Shown: piece by piece, positions 26,046 to 33,770 of the stretch
Layout: the number at the start of each line of letters is the position of its first letter
How positions within the stretch are numbered: the stretch's first letter is position 1
NCBI GenBank assembly: GCA_951800645.1
Contig: CATOIK010000001.1
Span: 62,001-126,000, forward strand
Direction of reading: 5' to 3'
Source of the DNA: an uncultured Eubacteriales bacterium
Lineage (GTDB): Bacteria; Bacillota; Clostridia; Lachnospirales; Lachnospiraceae
Length of the DNA stretch: 64,000 bases
The notes under the pieces: model-generated
Database searches by the model: none
Told to the model about the DNA's origin: nothing
The model's input: the letters and a program-made list of their open reading frames with translations, nothing else
Program-made: the position numbers and the translations under genes

Positions 26046-28112
26046 ATGAAGTTTAATAAACAAGCATTGGGTCAAAAGATAAATCAGCTGAAAGATTTAT
26101 TGATCCAGAATAAAATAACAGTTATCAGAGCAGGCGGCCTCCTGGCAGTAGGAGCCGGTTTGATTGTTTCCGTCCATCTTCTTTATCATCCGGAACCTGC
26201 CCTGCAGCCATCGGCAGAATCTGTTGCAGAAACAGCGGAAACGGAAGCAGAAACCACAGATGCACAGACCCTTGAATCTGTGGAGACTACGGCTGAAGAC
26301 GCCGTCTGGACGCCGTCTTTAAAGGAATTAAACCTGGCCCATTTCTATCCGGAGGATGCAGATCCTGCCGATAAAACCCAAAGCCTGGGCGGACAAGCCT
26401 TTAAGGAGCTGATGACCCAGGATGAAAAATGGACGAGTGACATCTACGATTATGCAGATCTGACCCCTGCACAACTGGCAAAAAAGCTGGGAAAAGATCC
26501 TTCCGCCGTTATGGGTGATTACAATCCCAAAGATGACCGCCATAATCCTCAAGACCCTTCCACATGGTCTGTCAACACCTTTAAGGACATCCGCATGAAT
26601 GCCCAGGATGGAGATGGAAAGGCCATTACTCCATATTCCAATGTACTGGAAATCATGTCTATGGCCAATACCTATACCTATTATCAGGATGCGGCAAACT
26701 ACGACATTTTTATTTCTTATGCAAAAGAACTCTGGGAACATTCTCATTCCTATCAGGTAGGAATGAGCGATGTTTACTACTGCGACGGCTGTCTCAGCGA
26801 GGAGGCGGAGCGGCTGGAAATGGAAGCGTTGGAGGAAGAAGCAAAAGCAGAGGAGATGGGACTTTCCCAGGAAAATCCTCCATCCTTAGAGGATTCCGTT
26901 CCTGCCAATACCGTAATCCTTGCAGGAGCCCACAGAGCTGCAAAGGAGTCAGAAGCAGCAGAGGAGGCTGCCAAAGCGGCGGCGGCAGCGGCGGAGACTG
27001 TACCGGAAAGCAGCTCCGCAGTCATTGTAGCCCCGGTAAAGCAAACTGCAGAAGCAGTTGAAACAGCAGAATCCCAGACGGAGAGTACCGAAGCTTCCCG
27101 TGTCCTGACCATTGGAGAAACCACTGCCCCAGAGCCAGAAACAGAAGAACAGGAAACTTCTGCGTCTCAGACTGCAGAAGAAACCGCAGCGCCGGAGATT
27201 ACGGCCTCTGCTGAGTCAACCACTGCGGAATCAACGGGATCTTCTGAATCTACGGAATCAGCAGAATCCCCAATGGCAGCGGAAACGGCAGAGACAGAGT
27301 CTTTGGCAGCAGATCAGCCGGATGCCGCTTCTGCCGATACTCCGGTAACAGAAGACACTGCAACGGTTTCCAATGCAGAAAAAGCCGCTTGTCCCGGACA
27401 TGTAGACCTGATTATCCACATGAAGATTACCGGCCTGGATGAACAGACAAACAACCTGTTTGCTGCGGATAAAACCGGCAATGACGAGGCGAACATCAAA
27501 GCCGGCGGATGGCCCGGCTGGAATAAAACCACAAAGAGAGCTGCCAGCCGGTTAAGCACTCAGGACTGGTTTGAAAAATACGGATTAACTGTTTCAAACC
27601 TGACTCCCGGAAATCCCCTGTCTCCGGCAGAGATAAACGCTTATATGGCCCTTCTTCCCCTGGATATTTCCCAGACCAGAAGAAACCTGGTGCGTTTTGC
27701 CCTGGAGTCTGTAGGACGGATACCTTACTACTGGGGCGGAAAACCTTCTGCTCCGGACTATGCTTCAAATCGGTTCGGGATTCTGACCTCTCCGGACTAT
27801 AAGGGCCGTGTCTTAAAGGGGCTGGACTGCTCCGGCTGGATTAGCTGGGTGTACTGGTCTGTAACCGGAGAGCGGCTGCCATACGAGAGCACCTCAGGCC
27901 TGGCTGTGCTGGGAAAGAAAATCAGCCGAAATGAGCTGCAGCCTGGAGATATTATTGTCCGCACCGGGACAGAGGCTCATGTTATTATGTTCCTTGGCTG
28001 GACGCCGGATGGCCGGATTCAGTGCATCCACGAAAGCAGCAGCCCGGTCAACAATGTTACAGTAGCAGTCCGTGATGCAAACTGGCCTTATTACCGCAGT
28101 CTAACAGATTAA
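26046..28112 (+). CDS. membrane-anchored NlpC/P60 cysteine peptidase
   Basis: A 688-residue exported protein. A single hydrophobic segment near residues 27-47 (AGGLLAVGAGLIVSVHLLY) anchors it. A folded region of about 95-255 carries DVYYCDGCL. A very acidic Ala/Glu/Ser/Thr-rich linker of about 180 residues follows (about 260-445), then CPGHVDLIIHMKITGL, and a C-terminal C40 domain with catalytic C595 (LDCSGW), H645 (AHVIMFLG) and H662 (CIHESSS). It should cut peptidoglycan stem peptides. The CxxC and CPGH motifs could bind a metal; that is a guess. The LCP gene is 38 bp downstream, suggesting shared work at the wall. Confidence 0.85.
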   Translation: MKFNKQALGQKINQLKDLLIQNKITVIRAGGLLAVGAGLIVSVHLLYHPEPALQPSAESVAETAETEAETTDAQTLESVETTAEDAVWTPSLKELNLAHFYPEDADPADKTQSLGGQAFKELMTQDEKWTSDIYDYADLTPAQLAKKLGKDPSAVMGDYNPKDDRHNPQDPSTWSVNTFKDIRMNAQDGDGKAITPYSNVLEIMSMANTYTYYQDAANYDIFISYAKELWEHSHSYQVGMSDVYYCDGCLSEEAERLEMEALEEEAKAEEMGLSQENPPSLEDSVPANTVILAGAHRAAKESEAAEEAAKAAAAAAETVPESSSAVIVAPVKQTAEAVETAESQTESTEASRVLTIGETTAPEPETEEQETSASQTAEETAAPEITASAESTTAESTGSSESTESAESPMAAETAETESLAADQPDAASADTPVTEDTATVSNAEKAACPGHVDLIIHMKITGLDEQTNNLFAADKTGNDEANIKAGGWPGWNKTTKRAASRLSTQDWFEKYGLTVSNLTPGNPLSPAEINAYMALLPLDISQTRRNLVRFALESVGRIPYYWGGKPSAPDYASNRFGILTSPDYKGRVLKGLDCSGWISWVYWSVTGERLPYESTSGLAVLGKKISRNELQPGDIIVRTGTEAHVIMFLGWTPDGRIQCIHESSSPVNNVTVAVRDANWPYYRSLTD

Positions 28113-28150
28113 CAGAGATAAATTCAACGATAAAGAAAGGATGAAATACT

Positions 28151-29761
28151 ATGGGGTACAAAGATGATCCGTATGAGGATGAACTGAGCCGTATGCGTGC
28201 CCGCCAGCAAAGAAGAAGGCGCTATCCTTCAACTGAGCCGGAGGAAGATGCAGATTTTGAGGAATTCGACCTGGAAGATGAGTGGAATCCGGATGAAACG
28301 CTCTCTTTTGAGGATTTTGACCTGGATGAGAAAAAATTGAAATCTTCCGGAAAAAGACCGAAGAAGCACCGCAAAAAGGGCGGTATGCTGTTGAAGTTGG
28401 TTTGCCTGGTCCTTTTGCTTACTGCAGGTTCCTTTTTATTCCGTTATGTCCGCAGCGGCGGCTACTGGACTGTTGCCGTATTCGGTGTAGACTCCAGAGA
28501 CGGAAATGTAGGGAGGGGAGCCTTATCCGATGTGGAAATGCTTTGCAGCATCAACAAAAAAACAGGAGAAATTCGTCTGGTTTCTGTGTTCCGGGACTCC
28601 TATCTGTGCATCGACCAGGACGACCGCTATGACAAGATCAATGAGGCTTACTTCCTGGGCGGCCATAAACAGGGCGTAAGCGCCTTAGAAGACAATTTTG
28701 ACCTTCAGATAGATGATTATGCCACCTTTAACTGGAAAGCCGTTGTAGACGCCATAAACATCCTTGGCGGGGTGGATATTGAAATCACAGATAAAGAATT
28801 TGCCTATATCAACTCCTTTATCACAGAAACCGTAGAATCCACCGGCATTGGCTCTCATCATTTAGAAAGCAGTGGTATGAACCATTTAGACGGTGTTCAG
28901 GCGGTAGCCTATGCAAGACTTCGTCTGATGGATACAGACTTTAACCGGACGGAACGGCAGAGAAAGGTACTGGGACTGGCTATGGAAAAAGCCAAAAGTG
29001 CAGATACCCAGACTCTGATTTCCCTGGTGCGCGCCGTATATCCTCAGGTATCCACCAGCATCGGTATTGACGACCTGCTTAGCATGGCTAAAAATGCGAA
29101 AAAATATTACATCGGCCAGACCTCCGGTTTCCCTTTTTCTCATCAGGAAATCCGGATCTCCAAGAAATCCTGTGTAGTTCCCACTACCTTGGAAAGCAAT
29201 GTTATTCAGCTTCACAAATTCCTCTATGATACAGAGCAGTATACTCCGTCCAGAAGAGTGCAGGAGATTAGCAGCCATATCATTGATGTAAGCGGCCTGG
29301 GTGAGCCTGGAAAAGACACAGAATCCGGTAAAAATGTAGGCGCCGAAGGAAATTCCGGCGGCGGGTCTTCAAATTCCGGAGGTTCACCTGTAGAAAAGCC
29401 GGAAACTGAGGCACCGACAGAGACAGAATCTGCTGCGGAAAGTGAACCTGCCTCTGAAAGCACTCCGGAAAGCTCAGCAGAAGAAACGATTGCACCCTTA
29501 GAGTCTGAGGAAACAGACGAATCTGCCGAATCAGAAACAGATGAATCTACAACAGATTCCGAAAGTACACAGGAATCCCCGGAAAGCTCCCTGGAGGCGC
29601 CGGGAATCCAGGCACCAGAAATGCCCGAATCCACCAAAGGACCAGGTGCATTGGAAAACACACAGGATTCACCAAAACCAACCCTTCCAGAAGAAACCAA
29701 CGGAGTTTTAGAAGCGCCCGGACAAAATCAGACCTCCGAAGAAATAATCCAGGGTCCCTGA
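28151..29761 (+). CDS. LytR-CpsA-Psr (LCP) family protein
   Basis: A 536-residue type II membrane protein. A long charged cytoplasmic N-terminus of about 75 residues (acidic, then basic KKHRKKGG) precedes one membrane helix (LLKLVCLVLLLTAGSFLF). The LCP domain follows, with the phosphate- and polyprenyl-binding residues in VFGVDSRDGNVGRGALSDVEML, SVFRDSYL and YARLRLMDTDFNRTERQR. After about residue 385 comes a low-complexity Ser/Glu/Pro/Thr tail. LCP proteins transfer wall teichoic acids or polysaccharides from lipid carriers to peptidoglycan. The long acidic tail mirrors the linker of the upstream NlpC/P60 protein. Confidence 0.9.
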   Translation: MGYKDDPYEDELSRMRARQQRRRRYPSTEPEEDADFEEFDLEDEWNPDETLSFEDFDLDEKKLKSSGKRPKKHRKKGGMLLKLVCLVLLLTAGSFLFRYVRSGGYWTVAVFGVDSRDGNVGRGALSDVEMLCSINKKTGEIRLVSVFRDSYLCIDQDDRYDKINEAYFLGGHKQGVSALEDNFDLQIDDYATFNWKAVVDAINILGGVDIEITDKEFAYINSFITETVESTGIGSHHLESSGMNHLDGVQAVAYARLRLMDTDFNRTERQRKVLGLAMEKAKSADTQTLISLVRAVYPQVSTSIGIDDLLSMAKNAKKYYIGQTSGFPFSHQEIRISKKSCVVPTTLESNVIQLHKFLYDTEQYTPSRRVQEISSHIIDVSGLGEPGKDTESGKNVGAEGNSGGGSSNSGGSPVEKPETEAPTETESAAESEPASESTPESSAEETIAPLESEETDESAESETDESTTDSESTQESPESSLEAPGIQAPEMPESTKGPGALENTQDSPKPTLPEETNGVLEAPGQNQTSEEIIQGP

Positions 29762-29840
29762 GCTTTCTAAACAGCAGCGTTGAAACAGATAACTGGCACA
29801 GACCTCTAATTATTCGCGAAAGAATAGTTTAACGAATAGT

Positions 29841-29868
29841 TTGGCAGAGAATTACCGCTAACTATACT
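29841..29868 (+). promoter_or_regulatory. promoter of the ttcA-like gene
   Basis: TTGGCA (29841-29846), a 16-bp spacer and TATACT (29863-29868). Just upstream lies TATTCGCGAAAGAATA (29811-29826), sharing TATTCGCGAA with the palindrome in the radical SAM promoter at 14592-14605. Confidence 0.65.
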
Positions 29869-29893
29869 ATATTAACGCAAAGGACTTAAACAT

Positions 29894-30625
29894 ATGAAAC
29901 TACAGCGGCTCCTCAGCCTTCTCCGCCAGGCGATTGACCAATATCAGATGATTGATGATGGGGATCATATTGCCATTGGAATTTCCGGCGGTAAAGACAG
30001 CCTGACTCTTTTATGGGGACTTCATCATCTTCAGCGTTTTTATCCAAAGAAATTTGCCCTTTCAGCCATTACTGTTGATTTGGGACTTGGAAACCTGGAT
30101 TTAGAGCCGGTAAAACAGCTTTGTGATGAATTTCAGGTGCCCTATGAAATTGTTTCCACTGATATTGGCAAGATTTTGTTTGATGTCCGGAAAGAATCCA
30201 ATCCCTGTTCCCTCTGCGCCAAAATGCGGAAAGGCGCATTAAACCAGAAGGCTTTGGAGCTGGGCTGCAACAAGATTGCCTACGCTCACCACAGGGATGA
30301 TTTAATTGAGACCGTCATGATGTCTTTAATTTATGAAGGAAGGTTCCATGCCTTCTCTCCTTTTACTGTTTTAGACCGTACCGGCCTGACGGTAATCCGG
30401 CCCATGATGCTGGCTGCAGAGGCTGATGTCAAAGGCTTCAGCAACAAATATCATTTACCGGTGTGCAAGAATCCCTGCCCCATGGATGGACATACCCGGC
30501 GGGAATATGTTAAAAACCTGATTCGTACTTTAGATCAGGAAAATCCAGGTCTTCGGGACCGGCTATTTCATGCAGTAATAACCGGAAACCTGGAGGGCTG
30601 GCCATCCCCCACTGAAGAATCATAG
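29894..30625 (+). CDS. TtcA-like tRNA thiolation enzyme
   Basis: A 243-residue PP-loop ATPase. The ATP-binding motif SGGKDSL is at about residues 33-39. Two cysteines in NPCSLCAKMRKGAL and Cys residues in PVCKNPCPMDG fit the CxxC and third-Cys pattern of the TtcA family, which holds a 4Fe-4S cluster and makes 2-thiocytidine at tRNA position 32. Other TtcA/TtuA-clade tRNA thiolases remain possible, so no symbol is given. It is 20 bp upstream of the recombinase gene. Confidence 0.85.
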   Translation: MKLQRLLSLLRQAIDQYQMIDDGDHIAIGISGGKDSLTLLWGLHHLQRFYPKKFALSAITVDLGLGNLDLEPVKQLCDEFQVPYEIVSTDIGKILFDVRKESNPCSLCAKMRKGALNQKALELGCNKIAYAHHRDDLIETVMMSLIYEGRFHAFSPFTVLDRTGLTVIRPMMLAAEADVKGFSNKYHLPVCKNPCPMDGHTRREYVKNLIRTLDQENPGLRDRLFHAVITGNLEGWPSPTEES

Positions 30626-30645
30626 AAGGAAGGTTTTGCCGAATC

Positions 30646-31701
30646 ATGAAAAATTTGCCTTATCACGAACAAAAAGACATAGAAAATGTGAAAAAGCTTC
30701 GGAAATTGATGGAAGAACTTCCGCCCTTCTGCAAGGAATTTTTCCGCGGAATTGAGCCTCGGACTTCTTCCCGGACCCGCATTGCATATGCATACGATTT
30801 AACCGTGTTTTTTGACTTTTTAAAAAAAGAAAATCCATATTTTGCCAAACTGGACCGAAGCAGCATCCGGCTGGAACATATGGACCAGCTTACAGTAACG
30901 GATTTAGAAGAATACATGGAATATTTAAAATACCATTTTAATGAGGCAAATCAGGAAGTTACCAATAAAGAACGAGGAATTATGCGTAAAATTTCCTCTT
31001 TAAAAAGCTTTTATAACTACTTTTTCCGCAATGAAAAATTAACTTCCAATCCGGCTGCCTTAGTGCAGCTTCCCAAGCTCCATGAAAAGGAAATTATCCG
31101 GCTGGATATTGACGAAGTGGCTGCCCTTCTGGACGCTGTGGAACAGGGCGACGACCTTACAGACCGGCAAAAAGCATTCCACAATCGAACCAAGAACCGG
31201 GATTTGGCCCTTCTTACACTGCTTTTAGGAACCGGAATCCGGGTGTCTGAATGCGTAGGACTGGATATAGACGATGTGGATTTTAAAAACGGCGGAATCC
31301 ATATCCACCGCAAAGGTGGCAAGGAAGTTACGGTTTACTTTGGCACCGAGGTGGAGGACGCTCTCCAGGATTACCTGGATGAGCGGTTTGGCATAGACCC
31401 TATGCCCGGCAGCGAACAGGCACTCTTTCTCTCCCTGCAGAGAAAACGCATTACTGTACGCAGCGTGGAAAATCTGGTAAAGAAATACGCCAAACTGGTA
31501 ACTCCGTTAAAAAAGATAACGCCTCATAAACTGCGCAGCACCTATGGAACCAACCTTTATCGGGAAACCGGCGATATTTATCTGGTAGCGGATGTACTGG
31601 GCCACTCAGATGTAAACACTACAAAAAAACATTATGCTGCCTTAGAGGATGAACGGCGGCGCAGCGCCCGCAACGCAGTCCGGCTGCGGGAAAAAGAGTA
31701 A
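30646..31701 (+). CDS. XerC/XerD-like tyrosine recombinase
   Basis: A 351-residue site-specific recombinase. The N-terminal SAM-like core-binding domain spans about 30-145. The catalytic set is complete: R199 (GTGIRVSE), K223/K226 (HRKGGKE), H294 and R297 (TPHKLRSTYG), H320 (VLGHSDVNTT) and nucleophile Y330 (KKHYA). The N-terminus is longer than in E. coli XerC. The absence of any prophage or element genes, the nearby housekeeping genes and the location beside lexA suggest a chromosomal resolvase or a conserved Lachnospiraceae recombinase rather than a phage integrase. Confidence 0.88.
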   Translation: MKNLPYHEQKDIENVKKLRKLMEELPPFCKEFFRGIEPRTSSRTRIAYAYDLTVFFDFLKKENPYFAKLDRSSIRLEHMDQLTVTDLEEYMEYLKYHFNEANQEVTNKERGIMRKISSLKSFYNYFFRNEKLTSNPAALVQLPKLHEKEIIRLDIDEVAALLDAVEQGDDLTDRQKAFHNRTKNRDLALLTLLLGTGIRVSECVGLDIDDVDFKNGGIHIHRKGGKEVTVYFGTEVEDALQDYLDERFGIDPMPGSEQALFLSLQRKRITVRSVENLVKKYAKLVTPLKKITPHKLRSTYGTNLYRETGDIYLVADVLGHSDVNTTKKHYAALEDERRRSARNAVRLREKE

Positions 31702-31723
31702 CCAAAAAACATAACATACACCC

Positions 31724-31757
31724 TATATTTTGCAACACTTTTACTCTGCAAAATATA
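31724..31757. terminator. AT-rich inverted repeat between convergent genes
   Basis: A perfect 11-bp repeat, TATATTTTGCA (31724-31734) and TGCAAAATATA (31747-31757), lies between the recombinase gene and the convergent LysM gene and covers the LysM stop codon. It may be a weak bidirectional terminator, though no T-run follows on either strand. Confidence 0.4.
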
Positions 31758-32061
31758 CTACAGTCAAAAATTCACCAGAGTGAATTTCCTCACTTTTTAA
31801 GCCGTTCATGCGCTTTAATTCTTCTACATATTCTGCCCGTGAGTAGCCGCTGCCTTCCAGGTAGCGGTCTGCTATTTTCCACAGACTGTCTCCCTTTTTT
31901 AACTGAATGCTGGTATAATACCGGTTTACCGGTTTTACAAATTCTTCTTCTGCATGGGCGCTTAACAGCGTGCGTCCGAAAAAACCGGAGAGAAATGCCA
32001 GTACCATTAAAAGTACGACTGTAAAGTTTCTGATTCTTCGTCTGGCGCTTCTTCTGTTCAT
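31741..32061 (-). CDS. YneA-like LysM protein, SOS-controlled division inhibitor
   Basis: A 106-residue protein: basic N-terminus MNRRSARRRIRN, one membrane helix (FTVVLLMVLAFLSGFFG), then a LysM domain (YTSIQLKKGDSLWKIADRYL, ending FLTVVYFAE). It is divergent from lexA across LexA boxes, exactly like Bacillus yneA, whose product delays division during DNA damage. The ATG at 32061 is chosen because the basic-hydrophobic start fits; an in-frame ATG at 32142 would overlap a LexA box and lacks a clear ribosome binding site. The function is inferred from architecture and regulation. Confidence 0.85.
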   Translation of the reverse strand: MNRRSARRRIRNFTVVLLMVLAFLSGFFGRTLLSAHAEEEFVKPVNRYYTSIQLKKGDSLWKIADRYLEGSGYSRAEYVEELKRMNGLKSEEIHSGEFLTVVYFAE

Positions 32062-32139
32062 CTTCTGTACCCCCTGCTTTCCACTGCTTCTTCCTGCAGT
32101 TTCAAATGTATGGTTATCTTTATCAAGTGCTTTCCGATG

Positions 32140-32153
32140 CAAACATCTGTTCT
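32140..32153. promoter_or_regulatory. LexA (SOS) box A, weaker
   Basis: CAAACATCTGTTCT matches CGAAC-N4-GTTYG with two changes in the arms. It lies just downstream of the LysM-gene transcription start. Confidence 0.55.
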
Positions 32154-32165
32154 GTTTATGTTCCC

Positions 32166-32194
32166 ATCATAGCATCCGAACATTTGTTTGTCAA
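32166..32194 (-). promoter_or_regulatory. promoter of the LysM/YneA-like gene
   Basis: On the minus strand: consensus TTGACA (32189-32194), a 17-bp spacer and TATGAT (32166-32171). LexA box B fills most of the spacer and touches the -35. Confidence 0.8.
32177..32190. promoter_or_regulatory. LexA (SOS) box B
   Basis: CGAACATTTGTTTG has perfect outer arms of the Gram-positive SOS consensus and overlaps the LysM-gene promoter. Confidence 0.88.
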
Positions 32195-32213
32195 CATCTT
32201 TTTTGCAAAAAAT

Positions 32214-32227
32214 CGAACAAAAGTTTG
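32214..32227. promoter_or_regulatory. LexA (SOS) box C
   Basis: CGAACAAAAGTTTG has perfect outer arms and overlaps the -35 of lexA. Confidence 0.85.
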
Positions 32228-32253
32228 CTTTTTCATCGAACATATGTTACTAT
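32225..32253 (+). promoter_or_regulatory. promoter of lexA
   Basis: TTGCTT (32225-32230), a 17-bp spacer and TACTAT (32248-32253). TATAGT at 32251 is an alternative -10. Boxes C and D cover the -35 and spacer, consistent with autorepression. Confidence 0.6.
32237..32250. promoter_or_regulatory. LexA (SOS) box D
   Basis: CGAACATATGTTAC has a perfect left arm and core palindrome GAACATATGTTaC. It lies in the lexA promoter spacer. Confidence 0.82.
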
Positions 32254-32313
32254 AGTATCAGATAAGAATTTGCTGATAGTTTCAGAACAGAGAAAGAAAA
32301 TGGAGGAACCTAT

Positions 32314-32931
32314 ATGGCCCAGGGAAAGATTACTGCAAAACAGCAGGAAATATTAGAATACATAAAAGAGTGCATTTTGAAGAAAGGGTATCCGCCTGCA
32401 GTGCGGGAAATCTGTGAGGCTGTTCATTTAAAGTCCACTTCCTCGGTTCACTCTCATTTGGAAACCCTAGAGACAAACGGCTATATCCGCCGGGACCCTA
32501 CCAAACCCAGAGCCATAGAAATCCTGGATGATGAATTTGCCCTTACCCGCAGAGAAATGGTGCAGGTTCCCATGATCGGCACCGTAGCTGCCGGGCAGCC
32601 TATTCTGGCGCAGGAAAACATTGAAGACTACTTCCCCATTCCCGCCAATCTTCTGCCTAATGCAAACATCTATATGCTCCGTGTAAAAGGAGAAAGCATG
32701 GTAAATATCGGAATTTTTGACGGGGACCAGGTCATTGTAAAGCAGACAAACACTGCCCGGAACGGAGAAATTGTAGTGGCCCTGGTAGAAGATTCTGCCA
32801 CTGTAAAACGCTTTTATAAGGAGGACGGCCACTATCGCCTGCAGCCGGAAAATGACGCTATGGAGCCTATTATTGTGCCTGAGGTGGAAATTTTAGGAAA
32901 GGTGATCGGTCTGTTTCGCATAATGTCTTAA
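32314..32931 (+). CDS. lexA: LexA repressor
   Basis: A 205-residue SOS repressor. The winged helix spans about 1-70 (KGYPPAVREICEAVHLKSTSSVHSHLETLE). The autocleavage site A93-G94 lies in GTVAAGQPI, with S128 (GESM) and K165 (TVKRFYK) as catalytic dyad. Divergent from the LysM gene across four LexA boxes, two in its own promoter. GGAGG precedes the ATG at 32314. Confidence 0.97.
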   Translation: MAQGKITAKQQEILEYIKECILKKGYPPAVREICEAVHLKSTSSVHSHLETLETNGYIRRDPTKPRAIEILDDEFALTRREMVQVPMIGTVAAGQPILAQENIEDYFPIPANLLPNANIYMLRVKGESMVNIGIFDGDQVIVKQTNTARNGEIVVALVEDSATVKRFYKEDGHYRLQPENDAMEPIIVPEVEILGKVIGLFRIMS

Positions 32932-32936
32932 AAAAC

Positions 32937-32993
32937 AAGAAAGAAAAGACCTTCCGAAGCTGCTTGGCTTTTCCGGAAAGTCTTTTCTTTCTT
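32937..32993. terminator. bidirectional terminator between lexA and the kinase-like gene
   Basis: A perfect 14-bp stem, AAGAAAGAAAAGAC (32937-32950) with GTCTTTTCTTTCTT (32980-32993), is extended inside by TTCCG/CGGAA. Its arms supply T-runs in both directions, fitting the convergent gene ends. Confidence 0.85.
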
Positions 32994-33000
32994 ATTCTTA

Positions 33001-33639
33001 TTATTTCTTATTTACCCATGCCTGTTTGGCCTTTGCCAGCTCCAGAATCATGTCTGCCGTTCCATCCAGTCCTAAAGCACTGCTGTTAATGCAGAAGTCG
33101 TAGCTTCTTGCGTCGCCCCACTTCTTACTGGAATAGTAATTGTAGTAGCTGGCACGCTTTTTATCGGTCTTTAACATCATATCCTTAGCCTTTGCCTCGC
33201 TTAAGTCATACACCTGAGACAGCCGTTTAACCCGGCTTTCATCATCAGAAATAATGAACACAGATACCGTATTGGGATAATCTGCCAAAGCATAATCTGC
33301 ACACCGTCCTACAATTACACAGGATTCTTCATCTGCCAGCTTTTTAATGGTGTCAAACTGAGCCAGGAAGATTTTATGGTTAATGGGCATATCCATATAT
33401 GCAGATGTGGTATAGCCGAGAGAATAGGTATCCATCACAAGAGAATACAGGAAACTGCTGGTAGGTTTCTCGTCATGGGTCTCAAACAGTTCTTCACAGA
33501 GACCGCTCTCCTTTGCTGCCCGGGCCAGAAGTTCTTTGTCGTAACACTTCACGCCCATTTTCTCTGCCAGCTTCTGTCCAATCACCTTTCCGCCGCTTCC
33601 GCACTGTCTTCCGATTGTAATAACAAGATTTCCTTTCAT
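33001..33639 (-). CDS. cytidylate kinase-like P-loop protein
   Basis: A 212-residue protein of the cytidylate-kinase-like family (Cytidylate_kin2 type), not the essential Cmk itself. The P-loop is degenerate but present in TIGRQCGSGGKVIGQKLAEKMG, followed by YDKELL, CVIVGRCADYAL and a Lid-like basic segment KRASYYNYYSSKKWGDARSYD. Substrate unknown; phosphoryl transfer is inferred from the fold. ATG 33639 lies 9 bp after GGAG; a GTG two codons upstream is too close to it. It is a single-gene unit with its own extended -10. Confidence 0.82.
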   Translation of the reverse strand: MKGNLVITIGRQCGSGGKVIGQKLAEKMGVKCYDKELLARAAKESGLCEELFETHDEKPTSSFLYSLVMDTYSLGYTTSAYMDMPINHKIFLAQFDTIKKLADEESCVIVGRCADYALADYPNTVSVFIISDDESRVKRLSQVYDLSEAKAKDMMLKTDKKRASYYNYYSSKKWGDARSYDFCINSSALGLDGTADMILELAKAKQAWVNKK

Positions 33640-33719
33640 AAACACCCGCTCCTTTCAGCAATCCATGATGCCATTTAACAATCAGGACGGTAATTGACTA
33701 ATCCTAATCTGTTGTATTT

Positions 33720-33728
33720 AGTATAGCA
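33720..33728 (-). promoter_or_regulatory. extended -10 promoter of the kinase-like gene
   Basis: On the minus strand TGCTATACT (TGn plus TATACT), about 80 bp upstream of the start. The -35 region is poor, as usual for extended -10 promoters. Confidence 0.55.
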
Positions 33729-33770
33729 CAAACTATCTGAAAAGTACATAAATATTATCAAAAAATCTTT

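Noticed and set aside
30646-31701. Integrase of a prophage or integrative element
   Set aside because: No att repeats, no tRNA target, and no phage or conjugation genes on either side.
33738-33764. dif-like sequence (minus strand GATAATATTTATGTAC)
   Set aside because: Only the XerD-like half TTATGTA resembles known Firmicute dif sites; the XerC half does not match, and it lies in AT-rich DNA where such a match is likely by chance.
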